In this document: positions 6,579 to 15,065 of the stretch, piece after piece | Numbering within the stretch: position 1 is the stretch's first letter | How the letters are laid out: each line of letters opens with the position of its first letter | Assembly (NCBI RefSeq): GCF_900110215.1 | Contig: NZ_FOCX01000027.1 | Location: 1 to 41,050, forward strand | DNA length: 41,050 nt | Direction: 5' to 3' | Source: Halorientalis persicus | Lineage (GTDB): Archaea; Halobacteriota; Halobacteria; Halobacteriales; Haloarculaceae | The notes under the pieces: generated by a model | Seen by the model: only the letters and a program-made list of their open reading frames with translations | Told to the model about the DNA's origin: nothing | Databases searched by the model: none | Position numbers and translations under genes: made by a program

Positions 6579-7162
6579 TACGTATCCTCACTCCCGCCGA
6601 TCTGCTGAATCGCCGTGATGAAGTCGGCGTCGTCCTCGACACCGCCCATCGTCTGAGAGAGTCCGTCCTGCAGGTCGGCGATCCGGTTCTGTAACTGTGC
6701 GTATTCGTCGCTCTCTGCCAGTTCCGCGCCACTCTTTGCCGTCTCCAGCGTGGCCTGCTTCTCCACCAGTGCGTAGTACTTCTGGAGCAGGCGGTCGTAG
6801 GTCGATCGTTCGAGGAGTTTCTCGACGGTCTCGATGAGCTCCTCGCTCCTGATCGGTTTGCTGAGATAGGCGTCGAACCCCATCTCCAGAATGTCGAAGT
6901 CGGGTTCGACGGCCGTCACCATCGCCACCCGACAGCCCAACTCCCGCTCCCGAATGCGTTCGAGCACCTCGTCGCCCGACAGCCCTGGCATCATCCGGTC
7001 GAGCAGAACCACGTCTACCTCCTCGTCGAGTTTGTCGAGCCCCTCGTCACCGTCCCCCGCGATCCGCACCTCGTAGTCGTCGGCGAGCCAGAGATTGTAG
7101 GTCTCGGCGACGTCGGGCTCGTCCTCGACGATGAGCACGACAGGTGCTGCTGAATCAGTCAT
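6578..7162 (-). CDS. HalX-type response regulator
   Basis: A 194-residue protein with an N-terminal receiver domain and a C-terminal HalX coiled-coil domain. Receiver residues are complete: Glu13-Asp14 acidic pocket, Asp55 phospho-acceptor in VVLLDRMMPGLSG, Thr83-type switch in MVTAVEP and Lys102 in LSKPI. Residues about 118-172 (STYDRLLQKYYALVEKQATLE...LQNRIADLQDGL) are the HalX helix-rich region. It lacks a DNA-binding domain, so output is probably by protein contact. I chose the ATG at 7162 (MTDSAAPVVLIVEDE); six further upstream codons do not fit. It is the first gene of a two-gene operon with the KaiC-like ATPase. No kinase is adjacent; the nearest in the window is at 11198-12910. Confidence 0.93.
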   Translation of the reverse strand: MTDSAAPVVLIVEDEPDVAETYNLWLADDYEVRIAGDGDEGLDKLDEEVDVVLLDRMMPGLSGDEVLERIRERELGCRVAMVTAVEPDFDILEMGFDAYLSKPIRSEELIETVEKLLERSTYDRLLQKYYALVEKQATLETAKSGAELAESDEYAQLQNRIADLQDGLSQTMGGVEDDADFITAIQQIGGSEDT

Positions 7163-7322
7163 CTGCGCTCTTGTACGCACTTACCATTCCTCATACATAG
7201 CCCTGTGGGTCGATACTCACACCTGATACCGATCCGTGGCTCTCCGTAGACCAACCAGACGCCTGTCAGGTCGTGTCAGCCTGAAGCGACACGCAAAAGC
7301 CGCCGCTCGCAGAACCGGGGAT

Positions 7323-7901
7323 ATGATCGTCAACCTCGCTCGTGGCGTCCGCGCGTTCACGAGCAACGTCTTCCTCGTGGACGGCGAGCGCACAGTGATC
7401 GTCGACGCCGGCAACGAGTTCGACGTCGTCGACGCGGCCCGCGAACACGTCGACGACGTGGACGCCCTCGTGATGACACACACCCACCCCGACCACGTCG
7501 GTAACCTCCCGGACATCGTCGCCGCGTTCGACGTGGACGTCTGGGGCTACGACACGAACCAGTCCGGCGTCGACCACGCCATCGACGACGAGGGAACCGT
7601 GACGCTGGGCGACCACGACTACCGCGCGCTCCACACCCCTGGCCACAAGGACGACCACCTCTGCTTTTACTCGGAGACCGCCAGCACGCTGTTCGCCGGC
7701 GACCTGATCTTCGCCAACGGTGGCTTCGGCCGTACCGACCTCGCCGAGGGGAATCGCGAGGTTCTCATCGACAGTATCGAACGCGTCCGCTCGGTCGTTC
7801 CCGAAACCCTCGGTGAGATGCACACCGGTCACGGCCCCAGCGTCCAGACCAACCCCTACCAGGACATCGAACTCGCCGCGCAGGCCGCCCGGATGGGCTG
7901 A
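7323..7901 (+). CDS. Metallo-beta-lactamase-fold hydrolase
   Basis: A 192-residue MBL-fold protein. The metal-binding signature HTHPDH is at residues 53-58, followed by the later ligands in LHTPGHKDDHLCF, FAGDLIF and MHTGHGP. This is the glyoxalase II-like subgroup in overall shape, but it is shorter than full glyoxalase II and lacks its C-terminal helical substrate domain. The substrate could be a thioester, lactone or similar; the sequence does not decide. The ATG at 7323 is chosen over upstream Arg-rich codons; CAAAAG (about 7291-7296) is a weak TATA-like box at leaderless distance. Its stop ends one base before the convergent stop of the next gene. Confidence 0.88.
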   Translation: MIVNLARGVRAFTSNVFLVDGERTVIVDAGNEFDVVDAAREHVDDVDALVMTHTHPDHVGNLPDIVAAFDVDVWGYDTNQSGVDHAIDDEGTVTLGDHDYRALHTPGHKDDHLCFYSETASTLFAGDLIFANGGFGRTDLAEGNREVLIDSIERVRSVVPETLGEMHTGHGPSVQTNPYQDIELAAQAARMG

Positions 7902-8702
7902 CTACTCCGCCGTAGCCAGCAGTTCCTCGTACCCGCGCTCGTAGGCGCTCGCCACCGCGGACGGGTCCTCCCGTTCATCGCTCGACAGCGCTGGGAGCGG
8001 TGCCGACCCCACCGGATCGATCAGGTCGACGACACCCGGCACGCGTTCCTCCAGTTGTCCCTCCTCGGGTCCGCCACTGGTGATCGAACAGGCCTTCCGA
8101 TACCGCTGGCCCTCGTAGATCCGAACGCGGGCCGGTTCCACGACGGCCACGGCGTCGGGTTCGAACTCACGGAGCGGTCGGGCCACGTCGCCGTAGGACT
8201 CGACCACGGCACGCTCTCGCTCCTCGATTCGCCGGGCGATGCCGTCCAGCGCGACCAGATGGAGGTTCCCCATGATCTCGTTCAGTTCGGGGAGCGACGA
8301 GACGTGCACCGCTTCCTCCAGCGGGAGGCACTTCCGGACTTCCGCCGGGATTTCGACGGTGTCGTTGACGACGTAGTTCTCGGCCACGCGGTCGACGACG
8401 AACTCCCGGTCAGTCTGGCCGAGCATTCCCGCCCCCTCGCCCGGTGACGGCCGCCAGAGCCGGTGGATCGGGTTGATATCCTCCGGATCGAGATCTCCGG
8501 GGCTGGCCGCGGCCAGGCGCTTGGCATCCTTCCCGAACAGGCGGCCCTGCTCGACGGCGTGGCGGTAGTCGTCGTGGTGGAACCAGTGGTCGTTGCCGGC
8601 ACGCGGCTTGAATCCAACCGCGTCGAGGTGATCGAGTAGACCGACGGTGAAGGTGGTCTTGCCGGCGTCGACCCGATCCGCGCCAGCGACGAGCAGTTTC
8701 AT
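7902..8702 (-). CDS. Predicted P-loop ATPase/GTPase
   Basis: The 266-residue protein opens with MKLLVAGADRVDAGKTTFTV, a deviant Walker A of the form GADRVDAGKTT as seen in a family of archaeal predicted P-loop ATPases/GTPases. Later blocks include FKPRAGNDHWFHHDDY, a QGRLFGKDAKRLA segment and INPIHRLWRP, which look like substrate-contact regions. The deviant P-loop and the 'GFKPRAGND' stretch recall SIMIBI-class proteins such as dethiobiotin synthetase, but no pathway neighbour supports that. It overlaps the upstream DUF5827-like gene by four bases (ATGA), so the pair is one operon. Confidence 0.75.
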   Translation of the reverse strand: MKLLVAGADRVDAGKTTFTVGLLDHLDAVGFKPRAGNDHWFHHDDYRHAVEQGRLFGKDAKRLAAASPGDLDPEDINPIHRLWRPSPGEGAGMLGQTDREFVVDRVAENYVVNDTVEIPAEVRKCLPLEEAVHVSSLPELNEIMGNLHLVALDGIARRIEERERAVVESYGDVARPLREFEPDAVAVVEPARVRIYEGQRYRKACSITSGGPEEGQLEERVPGVVDLIDPVGSAPLPALSSDEREDPSAVASAYERGYEELLATAE

Positions 8703-9013
8703 TCGCCGTCGGCGTCTGCCCCGTCAGTTTCGCCGGCGGGCGTCTCACCGGTCGCCAGCCCGTAGTGGCCGGGCTCGTCGTCGTCGGCTGGCTCGGCGAA
8801 CACGAAGGCCTCGCTGTTGTCGAGCATCCACGGGATGGTCCAGTCGAGCAGGATATCCTCGGTGGCCGGGTCGAGTTCCTGCCCCGGTTCCAGGCCCTGG
8901 AACAGGCGGGCGATTTCGTAGACGGTGTACATCTCGTCGTCGTCGAGCACTTCGTCGGGATCGCGGAACTCCAGAGACCGCAGATCGTCGAATTCGGATT
9001 TCGGAACGGGCAT
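8699..9013 (-). CDS. Conserved haloarchaeal protein, DUF5827-like
   Basis: A 104-residue acidic cytosolic protein starting MPVPKSEFDDLRSLEFRDPD. The central segment (MYTVYEIARLFQGLEPG...DILLDWTIPWMLDN) looks alpha-helical and compact, with a disordered acidic C-terminal tail. It resembles DUF5827 as I recall it, a haloarchaea-specific family without a known role. The last codons overlap the start of the P-loop ATPase by four bases, so the two are probably translated together and may work together. Confidence 0.75.
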   Translation of the reverse strand: MPVPKSEFDDLRSLEFRDPDEVLDDDEMYTVYEIARLFQGLEPGQELDPATEDILLDWTIPWMLDNSEAFVFAEPADDDEPGHYGLATGETPAGETDGADADGE

Positions 9014-9142
9014 ACTCGCTGGTTCGCACCGACGGGCCTAAACCCCCCGGAACTGGGCCGGCGATCCACGCCGCTTCGATCCGTGGTCCGTGGTGTGCAA
9101 TCAGCCGAAACTGGTATTGAGACGGCGCTGTTTCGGGGGTGT

Positions 9143-10327
9143 ATGCCAGACTCCGACCGATTCGGCGACGACCGCGTCAACGACATCTATCGCCGCGGGA
9201 TGTTGGAGGACGAGACCACGGACTTCCCGGTCTCTTACGCGGACCTCCGGAAGGCCGCCCACGCGGCCATGAGCGAGGAGGGCCGTGCCTACGTCCACGG
9301 CGGCGCGGGAAGCGACGAGACCTTCGAGCGAAACAAGGACTTCTCGCCGTGGCGGATCGTCCCCAAGATGCTCCGGGGCGTCGAGTCACGCGACCTCTCG
9401 ACGGAGATCGCCGGCGTCGACTTCGACGTGCCGATCGCGCTGACGCCACTGGGCGTCCAGTCGTTGCTCCACGACTCGGCGGAGATCGGCACGGCACAGG
9501 GGGCCGCCGAGATGGACGTGCCGCTCATCCTCAGCTCGCTCTCGACGGAACCGATGGAGGACGTGGCCGAGGCGCTGGGCGACACGCCGAAGATGTTCCA
9601 GTTCTACTGGTCCTCGGACGACGCCATCGCCAAGAGCTTCCTCGACCGTGCCGAGCAGGCCGGCTACGACGCTATCGTCGTCACCGTCGACGCGCCCATC
9701 CTGGGCTGGCGCGAGCGCCTGATCGAACGCGGCTACTACCCCTTCCTCGAAGGCGAGGGTGTGGGCAACTACTTCTCCGATCCGGAGTTCCGCTCTCAGC
9801 TCGATCAGCCGCCCGAGGACGATCCCTCGGCGGCGGTCGAGCACTTCCTCGACGTCTTCGGCGACTCCAGCCTCACGTGGGAAGACCTCCAGTTCGTCCA
9901 CGACAACACCGACCTCCCGGTCCTCATCAAGGGCATCCTCGACCCCGAGGACGCACGGCTGGCCATCGAACACGGCGCGGACGGCATCGGTGTCTCCACC
10001 CACGGCGGCCGCCAGGTCGACGGATCGATCTCGGCCATCGAGGCCCTGCCGGCCGTCGCCGAGGAAGTCGACGGCGAAGTGCCGATCACGTTCGACAGCG
10101 GCGTCCGGCGGGCATCCGACGCGTTCAAGGCCATCGCGCTGGGTGCCGACGCCGTGTTGCTCGGCCGACCCTACGCCTACTCGCTGGCGGTCGACGGGGC
10201 CGACGGCGTCGAGACCTACCTGCGGAACTTCATCGCGGAGTTCGACCTGACGATGGGGCTGTCGGGCTGTCGCACCGTCGACGAGATCACCCGGGACCGG
10301 CTCCGCCACGAGTCCGAGTTGCACTGA
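9143..10327 (+). CDS. FMN-dependent alpha-hydroxyacid oxidase/dehydrogenase (lactate monooxygenase-like)
   Basis: A 394-residue TIM-barrel flavoprotein of the glycolate oxidase/lactate 2-monooxygenase family. Visible signatures are AYVHGGAGSDETFERN (N-terminal, replacing the usual AxxYxxGGA), IALTPLGVQSLLHDSAE, the barrel Lys in VLIKGIL, the catalytic His-Gly-Gly-Arg in STHGGRQVDG (about 285-294, His287), FDSGVRR and GADAVLLGRPY (FMN phosphate). These enzymes oxidise L-2-hydroxy acids; whether this one passes electrons to oxygen or a carrier cannot be told. The ATG at 9143 is chosen because the upstream frame belongs to antisense sequence of the neighbour. It is monocistronic and transcribed away from the DUF5827-like operon. 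Confidence 0.9.
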   Translation: MPDSDRFGDDRVNDIYRRGMLEDETTDFPVSYADLRKAAHAAMSEEGRAYVHGGAGSDETFERNKDFSPWRIVPKMLRGVESRDLSTEIAGVDFDVPIALTPLGVQSLLHDSAEIGTAQGAAEMDVPLILSSLSTEPMEDVAEALGDTPKMFQFYWSSDDAIAKSFLDRAEQAGYDAIVVTVDAPILGWRERLIERGYYPFLEGEGVGNYFSDPEFRSQLDQPPEDDPSAAVEHFLDVFGDSSLTWEDLQFVHDNTDLPVLIKGILDPEDARLAIEHGADGIGVSTHGGRQVDGSISAIEALPAVAEEVDGEVPITFDSGVRRASDAFKAIALGADAVLLGRPYAYSLAVDGADGVETYLRNFIAEFDLTMGLSGCRTVDEITRDRLRHESELH

Positions 10328-10450
10328 ACGCCGGCAGATTCGCGATCTCCCGAGCCCGGCCTCGCGCAGTTCGGCCCCGCGGCGATCCGCTCTCGCGACG
10401 AGCCTGCCGCTGACGGGTCGAGCGGCGAAAGAAAAGCGTGGATTGGCGAC

Positions 10451-11062
10451 TTACTCGTGCTTCGAGACGGTCTGCTGGTACTGTTCTGCGACGTTGTCCC
10501 AGTCGACCACGTCGAAGAACCCGTCGATGAAGCTGCCGCGGTCCGGGCCGTAGTCGTAGTAGTAGGAGTGCTCCCAGACGTCCAGCGCCAGGATCGGGTG
10601 GGAACCCCAGAGCGCGCCCTGGTCGTGCTTGTCGACCGGGACGTTTCGCAGCTGCTTCGCGACGGGGTCGTAGACCAGCAGCGCCCAGCCGCCAGCGGCC
10701 GACGCGGCCGCCTTGAACTCGCCCTTCCAGCCCTCGTAGGAGCCGAAGTCCTCCTCGATACGGTCGGCGAGTTCACCCGACGGCTCGCCGCCGCCGTTGG
10801 GGTCCATGTTCTCCCAGAACAGCGTGTGCAGATAGTGGCCACAGCCGTTGTGGGTCACGTTGCCCATGGCAGCCGCGGAGCCGCTGAAGTCACCGCTCTC
10901 GCGGTTCTCTGCGAGTGTCTCCTCGGCGCTCTCGAGGCCGTTCACGTAGCCCTGATGGTGGGTGTCGTGATGCCATTCGAGCACCTGTTCGCTGATCGAC
11001 GGCTCCAGCGCGTCGTAGTCGTACGGAAGCGGTGGCAGTTCGGGGTTAGATCTCTCGGGCAT
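10451..11062 (-). CDS. sod: Superoxide dismutase, Mn/Fe family
   Basis: This enzyme dismutates superoxide to oxygen and hydrogen peroxide in the cytosol. The 203-residue protein has the four metal ligands expected of the Fe/Mn fold: His31 (in EWHHDTHHQGYV), His79 (YLHTLFW), Asp161 and His165 (DVWEHSYYYDYG). GGWALLVYDP and WGSHPILALDVWEH are the C-terminal domain signatures. Haloarchaeal members generally use Mn. Unlike most genes here it has a clear Shine-Dalgarno motif and so a leadered mRNA. A CTTTAA-type box at about 11103-11110 could be its promoter. A minus-strand kinase gene lies upstream but is separated by 135 bases. Confidence 0.96.
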   Translation of the reverse strand: MPERSNPELPPLPYDYDALEPSISEQVLEWHHDTHHQGYVNGLESAEETLAENRESGDFSGSAAAMGNVTHNGCGHYLHTLFWENMDPNGGGEPSGELADRIEEDFGSYEGWKGEFKAAASAAGGWALLVYDPVAKQLRNVPVDKHDQGALWGSHPILALDVWEHSYYYDYGPDRGSFIDGFFDVVDWDNVAEQYQQTVSKHE

Positions 11063-11070
11063 ATGTAATT

Positions 11071-11077
11071 CTCCTCC
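11071..11077 (-). promoter_or_regulatory. Strong Shine-Dalgarno site of sod
   Basis: GGAGGAG on the minus strand stands eight bases ahead of the sod ATG. Most other starts in this window are leaderless, so this gene is translated by a different initiation route, which fixes the start at 11062. Confidence 0.7.
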
Positions 11078-11197
11078 AGCACGATAGTCGGCTGGCTACC
11101 TGTTAAAGGTTTAGAAGGCGGGTGATATCGTGCAAAATTCGGCCGATATGTAACCGTTCGCGGCTAGGGCGGAGTGCCACGCGGTCGACGCCAGTCG

Positions 11198-12910
11198 TCA
11201 CTCGCTCGACACAGGGGCCGGTGCTTCGATCACCGGCACTGCCAGCCGAATGGTCGTGCCCGACTCGTCGGACTCGACGATCGTGACCGTTCCGCCGAGC
11301 CGTTCGATGCCCCAGGAGACGAGCCACAGGCCCAGCCCGCTCGAGTGCTGGAGCGGCGTCTCCTCCTTCGTTCGGAGGACCGACCGCTCCTCGGCGGGGA
11401 TTCCGGGGCCGTTGTCGACGACGTCGACGATCGCTTCGTCGCCCTCGATCCGGGCGTCGACCCGGACAAACGGTTCGTCGCTGTCGTTGTGTTCGGCGGC
11501 GTTTTCCAGCAGGTTCCGGAGGACGGCTCCCAGCGGTCGGTCGCAGGCAGCGTTTCCTTCGGGGGGCGATGCCTCGAAGGCCACCTCCGGGTAGGTCTCC
11601 CGTGCGCGGTCGATTTCGAGGTCGACGACCTGCGAGAGGGGAATCGGCTCGTCGTCGCCGTCGTCTTCCTCGTCGAGGATGCGGTCGATCTCCCGGGCCT
11701 TGTCGCCGAGGGTGACCATGCGCATGGCCTTCTCCTGGATGCGGTCGACGGCCTCCCCGTCGTCGAGGCGGTCGGCGTAGCCGTAGATGACGTTCATCTC
11801 GTTGCGGAGATTGTGTCGGAGGACGCGATTCAGTACGTCCAGTTGCTGGACGCGGTTGCGGCGGTCGGTCACGTCGTGGATCGAGACGATATGGCCGTCC
11901 GTGCCGTCGACCGTCGATCCCAGATCGGTCTCGCTGAGTTCGTAGTAGCGAACTCCGTCTTGCTGCTCGATCTCGATGGTCTCGGTGGCTCCGTCCTCCA
12001 GCTCCGAGTATGCCGGCAGGAGCGCCGACACCGGTTGTTCGACGGCGTCCTCGCGCGAACAGTCCAGAATGTCCGCGGCCCGTGGATTGCAGTCGATCAC
12101 CGTGTCGTCGTCATCGACGACGATCACGCCGTCGTCCATGCTCTCGACGACCGAATCCCGGGCGACCCGACTGGAGACCGGGACGGCGTCGAGAAACCGG
12201 AACTGCGACAGGGCGGCCAGTCCCGCCGCCCCGGAGATGACGAACATGAACGGCGTCGGGTCGAAGTTCGTCAGCGACAGGTCCGTGCCCGTCAGCAGGA
12301 CGATCGGGAAGTATTCGGTGGCGTAGACGACGTTTCCGACCCACGGCGCGAGGACGGTCACGAGCAGGGCGGCCGCCTGCCCCCGGTACAGTGACCGACT
12401 GCTGACCGCCAGCTGGAGCACGTGGAAGGTCCCGGCCGCCAGCAGCGCGTACGCGTAGGTGATGAATATCCAGAACCAGGGGCCCCGCTGTGCGTCGACG
12501 AGTGCGATGTCGCCGTACCGCCGCACGGCCCGATCGGCGTACAGCAGGTGGTGTGCGTCGTTGGTCGCCAGCAAGAGCAGCGTCGCGATCGGAACGACCC
12601 CGAGCAGTGCCAGCATCCGGCGCGAGACGTACTCCTCGCGGCTCGTGTACTCCAGGGCGAAGACGAGCCACGCTGGCGGGAGGACGACGGAGCCGAGCCA
12701 CTCCAGGTTGTGCAGGAGCAGTCGTCGGCCGGAATCGAGCGTGAAGAGGCCGATCGCGGAGGTGACGACCCACCACGTGCCGGCGCCCATCATCGCCGCG
12801 AACGGCGTCGCGCCGGGTTTGGGCCGCTGTCGCAACGCCAGCAGGGTCAGCGCGGCGGACGCTGTGATCGTCCCCCAGATGAGCACGAACGAGACGTGAG
12901 AGACCGCCAT
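11198..12910 (-). CDS. Sensor histidine kinase, 7TM-PAS-HisKA-HATPase
   Basis: A 570-residue kinase. Residues 1-235 hold seven hydrophobic helices in the arrangement of the histidine-kinase N-terminal 7TM domain (LIWGTITASAALTLLAL, WWVVTSAIGLF, WLVFALEYTSR, and so on). A PAS domain follows at about 250-350 (VARDSVVESMDDGVIVVDDD, DVTDR). The phospho-acceptor is His366 in VLRHNLRNEMNVI. The ATP lid shows Asn466/Asn470 (LRNLLENAAEH), DNGPGI (499-504) and the G2 box SSGLGLWL (523-530). All catalytic boxes are intact. No response regulator is adjacent, so it is an orphan kinase; the HalX regulator at 6578 is a possible but unproven partner. The ligand is unknown. Confidence 0.93.
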   Translation of the reverse strand: MAVSHVSFVLIWGTITASAALTLLALRQRPKPGATPFAAMMGAGTWWVVTSAIGLFTLDSGRRLLLHNLEWLGSVVLPPAWLVFALEYTSREEYVSRRMLALLGVVPIATLLLLATNDAHHLLYADRAVRRYGDIALVDAQRGPWFWIFITYAYALLAAGTFHVLQLAVSSRSLYRGQAAALLVTVLAPWVGNVVYATEYFPIVLLTGTDLSLTNFDPTPFMFVISGAAGLAALSQFRFLDAVPVSSRVARDSVVESMDDGVIVVDDDDTVIDCNPRAADILDCSREDAVEQPVSALLPAYSELEDGATETIEIEQQDGVRYYELSETDLGSTVDGTDGHIVSIHDVTDRRNRVQQLDVLNRVLRHNLRNEMNVIYGYADRLDDGEAVDRIQEKAMRMVTLGDKAREIDRILDEEDDGDDEPIPLSQVVDLEIDRARETYPEVAFEASPPEGNAACDRPLGAVLRNLLENAAEHNDSDEPFVRVDARIEGDEAIVDVVDNGPGIPAEERSVLRTKEETPLQHSSGLGLWLVSWGIERLGGTVTIVESDESGTTIRLAVPVIEAPAPVSSE

Positions 12911-13005
12911 AATCCCGACTCCCGCGTACCTCGTGTGTCTGTCGACATAAAGACAACCGGTGGCGTCCGCGGGTCACGCGCGGACGGCTCCGCCGCACCC
13001 CGGTT

Positions 13006-14430
13006 TCACGCGTCGCCACGAGCGCGCTCGAACATCTCGATGGCCTGCTCGCGCCGTTCACCGTGGTCCACGATGGGTGCGGGATAGTCCGGGGCGACCT
13101 GCTGGCGCTGGGTCGGCGAGAGAGTGTGCCAGTCGTGGATCGACGCCGGATCGACCCCCTGGAGTTCCGGGACGTACGTCGTGATGTATTCTGCCTCCGG
13201 GTCGTAGCGTTCCCCCTGTGTCGTGGGGTTGAAGATTCGGAAGTACGGCTGGGCGTCGGTCCCCGTCGAGGCGGCCCACTGCCAGCCCCCGTTGTCGTTG
13301 GCCGTGTCGTGATCGACCAGTTGCTTCCGGAACCAGTCGTAGCCGTGTCGCCAGTCCAGCAGGAGGTCCTTCGTCAGGAAGGAGGCGACGATCATGCGCA
13401 CCCGGTTGTGCATGAACGCCTCCTCGCGCAACTGGCGCATCCCCGCGTCGACGATGGGGTAGCCCGTCTCGCCGTCCTTCCAGGCCTGCAGTGCCTCCGG
13501 ATCGTCGCGCCAGTCGATCGCCCGCTCGTACTCCTTGTAGTTGTCCGTGACCACCTCGGGATTGTAGAAGAGCACCTGCGTGTAGAACTCACGCCAGGCC
13601 AGTTGATCCTGGAACTCCGCGACCGACTCGGCCGCCTCGCTTCCCTCCTGAACCTCGAACTTCGCGGCCTCTGTCTCCTCGTACACCTCGCGAATACCGA
13701 TGGTACCCCACTTGAGGTGAGCCGAGAGCCGGGCGGTACAGTCGTCGGCGGGGTAGTCGCGGCGCTCGCCGTAGCGGTAGATGCCGTCGGTACAGAAGTC
13801 GGTGAGTCGATCGCGTGCGGCCGCGGGACTGGCCGGCGGTACGTCCGCCTCCGGCTCGTCGAAACCCAGCTCCGAGAGGGTGGGGAGGGGTTCGTCGTCG
13901 GACACGTCGGCCAACTCGTCGCCGGTGGGCGCGTCGAAGGGATCGGGCTTCGGTCGGTCGTGCCACTTCTTCGAGAAGTAGGTGAACACCTGGTAGGGAT
14001 CACCGTCGTTCGTGGTGATCGCGCCGGGTTCGTGGAAGACGGCGTCGTGGACGCTCTCGCGTGTCACGTCGGCGTCGGCCAGGGCCTGCCGGACCGCGGC
14101 GTCGCGTTCGGTCGCCAGCCCGGAGTAGTCCTTGCACCAGGTGACGCCCTCGGCGTCGAATGCGTCGGCGAGGGCCGGGAGGACCTCGCGGGGATCGCCC
14201 TGCCGGACGAGCAGGTCGCTCCCGCGGTCGCGGTACCACTCTCTGAGCGAGGTCAGCGCGTCGAGCATGAACGCGACCCGGGGCGGCCCGGCGTGGGCGA
14301 GTACGTCACGGTCGAAGACGAACACGGGCACGACACCCGGGGTATCGTCGTCGGCCGCGGCGGTCGCGGCCGCCCGAAGGCCGGCGTTGTCAGCGCCCCG
14401 CAGGTCCCGCCGGTGCCAGTGAATGCGCAT
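13006..14430 (-). CDS. phr: DNA photolyase (cryptochrome/photolyase family)
   Basis: A 474-residue flavoprotein that uses blue light and reduced FAD to split pyrimidine dimers. The N-terminal antenna domain starts MRIHWHRRDLRGADNAGL. The FAD-binding domain shows LAWREFYTQVLFYNP, GYPIVDAGMRQL, WMHNR-like FMHNRVRMIVASFLTKDLLLDW and NGGWQWAASTGTDAQPYFRI (about 380-399), all typical of class I CPD photolyases. I start at the ATG at 14430; the longer frame adds 28 unsupported residues. Haloarchaea live under strong sunlight and depend on such repair. The gene is the downstream neighbour of a Gln-rich lipoprotein gene but separated by 80 bases. Confidence 0.95.
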   Translation of the reverse strand: MRIHWHRRDLRGADNAGLRAAATAAADDDTPGVVPVFVFDRDVLAHAGPPRVAFMLDALTSLREWYRDRGSDLLVRQGDPREVLPALADAFDAEGVTWCKDYSGLATERDAAVRQALADADVTRESVHDAVFHEPGAITTNDGDPYQVFTYFSKKWHDRPKPDPFDAPTGDELADVSDDEPLPTLSELGFDEPEADVPPASPAAARDRLTDFCTDGIYRYGERRDYPADDCTARLSAHLKWGTIGIREVYEETEAAKFEVQEGSEAAESVAEFQDQLAWREFYTQVLFYNPEVVTDNYKEYERAIDWRDDPEALQAWKDGETGYPIVDAGMRQLREEAFMHNRVRMIVASFLTKDLLLDWRHGYDWFRKQLVDHDTANDNGGWQWAASTGTDAQPYFRIFNPTTQGERYDPEAEYITTYVPELQGVDPASIHDWHTLSPTQRQQVAPDYPAPIVDHGERREQAIEMFERARGDA

Positions 14431-14510
14431 ACAACCTGTAGGGGTGGCCCCGTTCAAAAGCCCCCGCCCAACCAGTGGGGCACGCAACCGATCGACGCGA
14501 GCCGTGGCCC

Positions 14511-15065
14511 TCACTCGGCGGGTGTTCCGGTCGTTTCACCGGGGGACACCTGCCCCTGTGCCTGCGCCCGCGCCTGCTCGAACGTCGCCTCGGCGAACAG
14601 CGAACCGACCGCCGCCATCGAGAGCGAGTCGATCAGCGCCGCCGGCGTGCCGGAGACGAGCAACACGCCGAACGATTCCACGGAGTCCTCGACGGTCAGG
14701 GTCGAGTCACCCTGAATTTCGGACTGGAACGACGAGATCCCCTCGCCGTACAGTTCCTCCTGCGTGCTTCGGAGCTGCTGTTGGGCCTCCGACTGGCTGA
14801 GATCACCGCTCTGTACCTGTGACTGGATCTGGATCTGCTGTTGTTGCAGTTGCTGTTGGGCCTCCTGTCCGAGTTGAAGCTGGAGCGTCACCGTCGCACT
14901 CCCCGAGGCCTGTCCGTCGGACCCGTCCTCGGTTGCCGTCCCGTCGGTTGGTGTTCCGTCGGTCGGTGTCCCGTCCGACTGGAGGGCGTTACACCCGGCG
15001 ATCGAGAGTGCCGTTCCAGTTCCGGCGAGCTGCATGAAGCGTCTGCGGTTCGTGTTCGGGGACAT
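14511..15065 (-). CDS. Gln-rich Tat lipoprotein
   Basis: A 184-residue exported protein. NRRRFMQLAGTGTALSIAGC (residues 6-25) combines a twin-arginine motif with a lipobox ending at Cys25, so it should be folded, exported by Tat and lipid-anchored. A linker with the tandem repeat TPTDG follows. Residues about 65-110 are extremely Gln-rich (EAQQQLQQQQIQIQSQVQS, SQSEAQQQL) and probably form an amphipathic helix or coiled coil. The C-terminal half (STLTVEDSVESFGVLLVSGT) looks like a compact domain with no family I recognise. The minus-strand start at 15065 gives the signal exactly at the N-terminus. Function unknown. Confidence 0.85.
   Translation of the reverse strand: MSPNTNRRRFMQLAGTGTALSIAGCNALQSDGTPTDGTPTDGTATEDGSDGQASGSATVTLQLQLGQEAQQQLQQQQIQIQSQVQSGDLSQSEAQQQLRSTQEELYGEGISSFQSEIQGDSTLTVEDSVESFGVLLVSGTPAALIDSLSMAAVGSLFAEATFEQARAQAQGQVSPGETTGTPAE

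Noticed and set aside
11174-12394. Plus-strand open frame of 406 codons over the histidine kinase
   Set aside because: Shadow frame; kinase boxes are intact on the minus strand.
13063-14715. Plus-strand open frame of 550 codons over the photolyase
   Set aside because: Shadow frame; the minus strand has the full photolyase signature with FAD-binding motifs.
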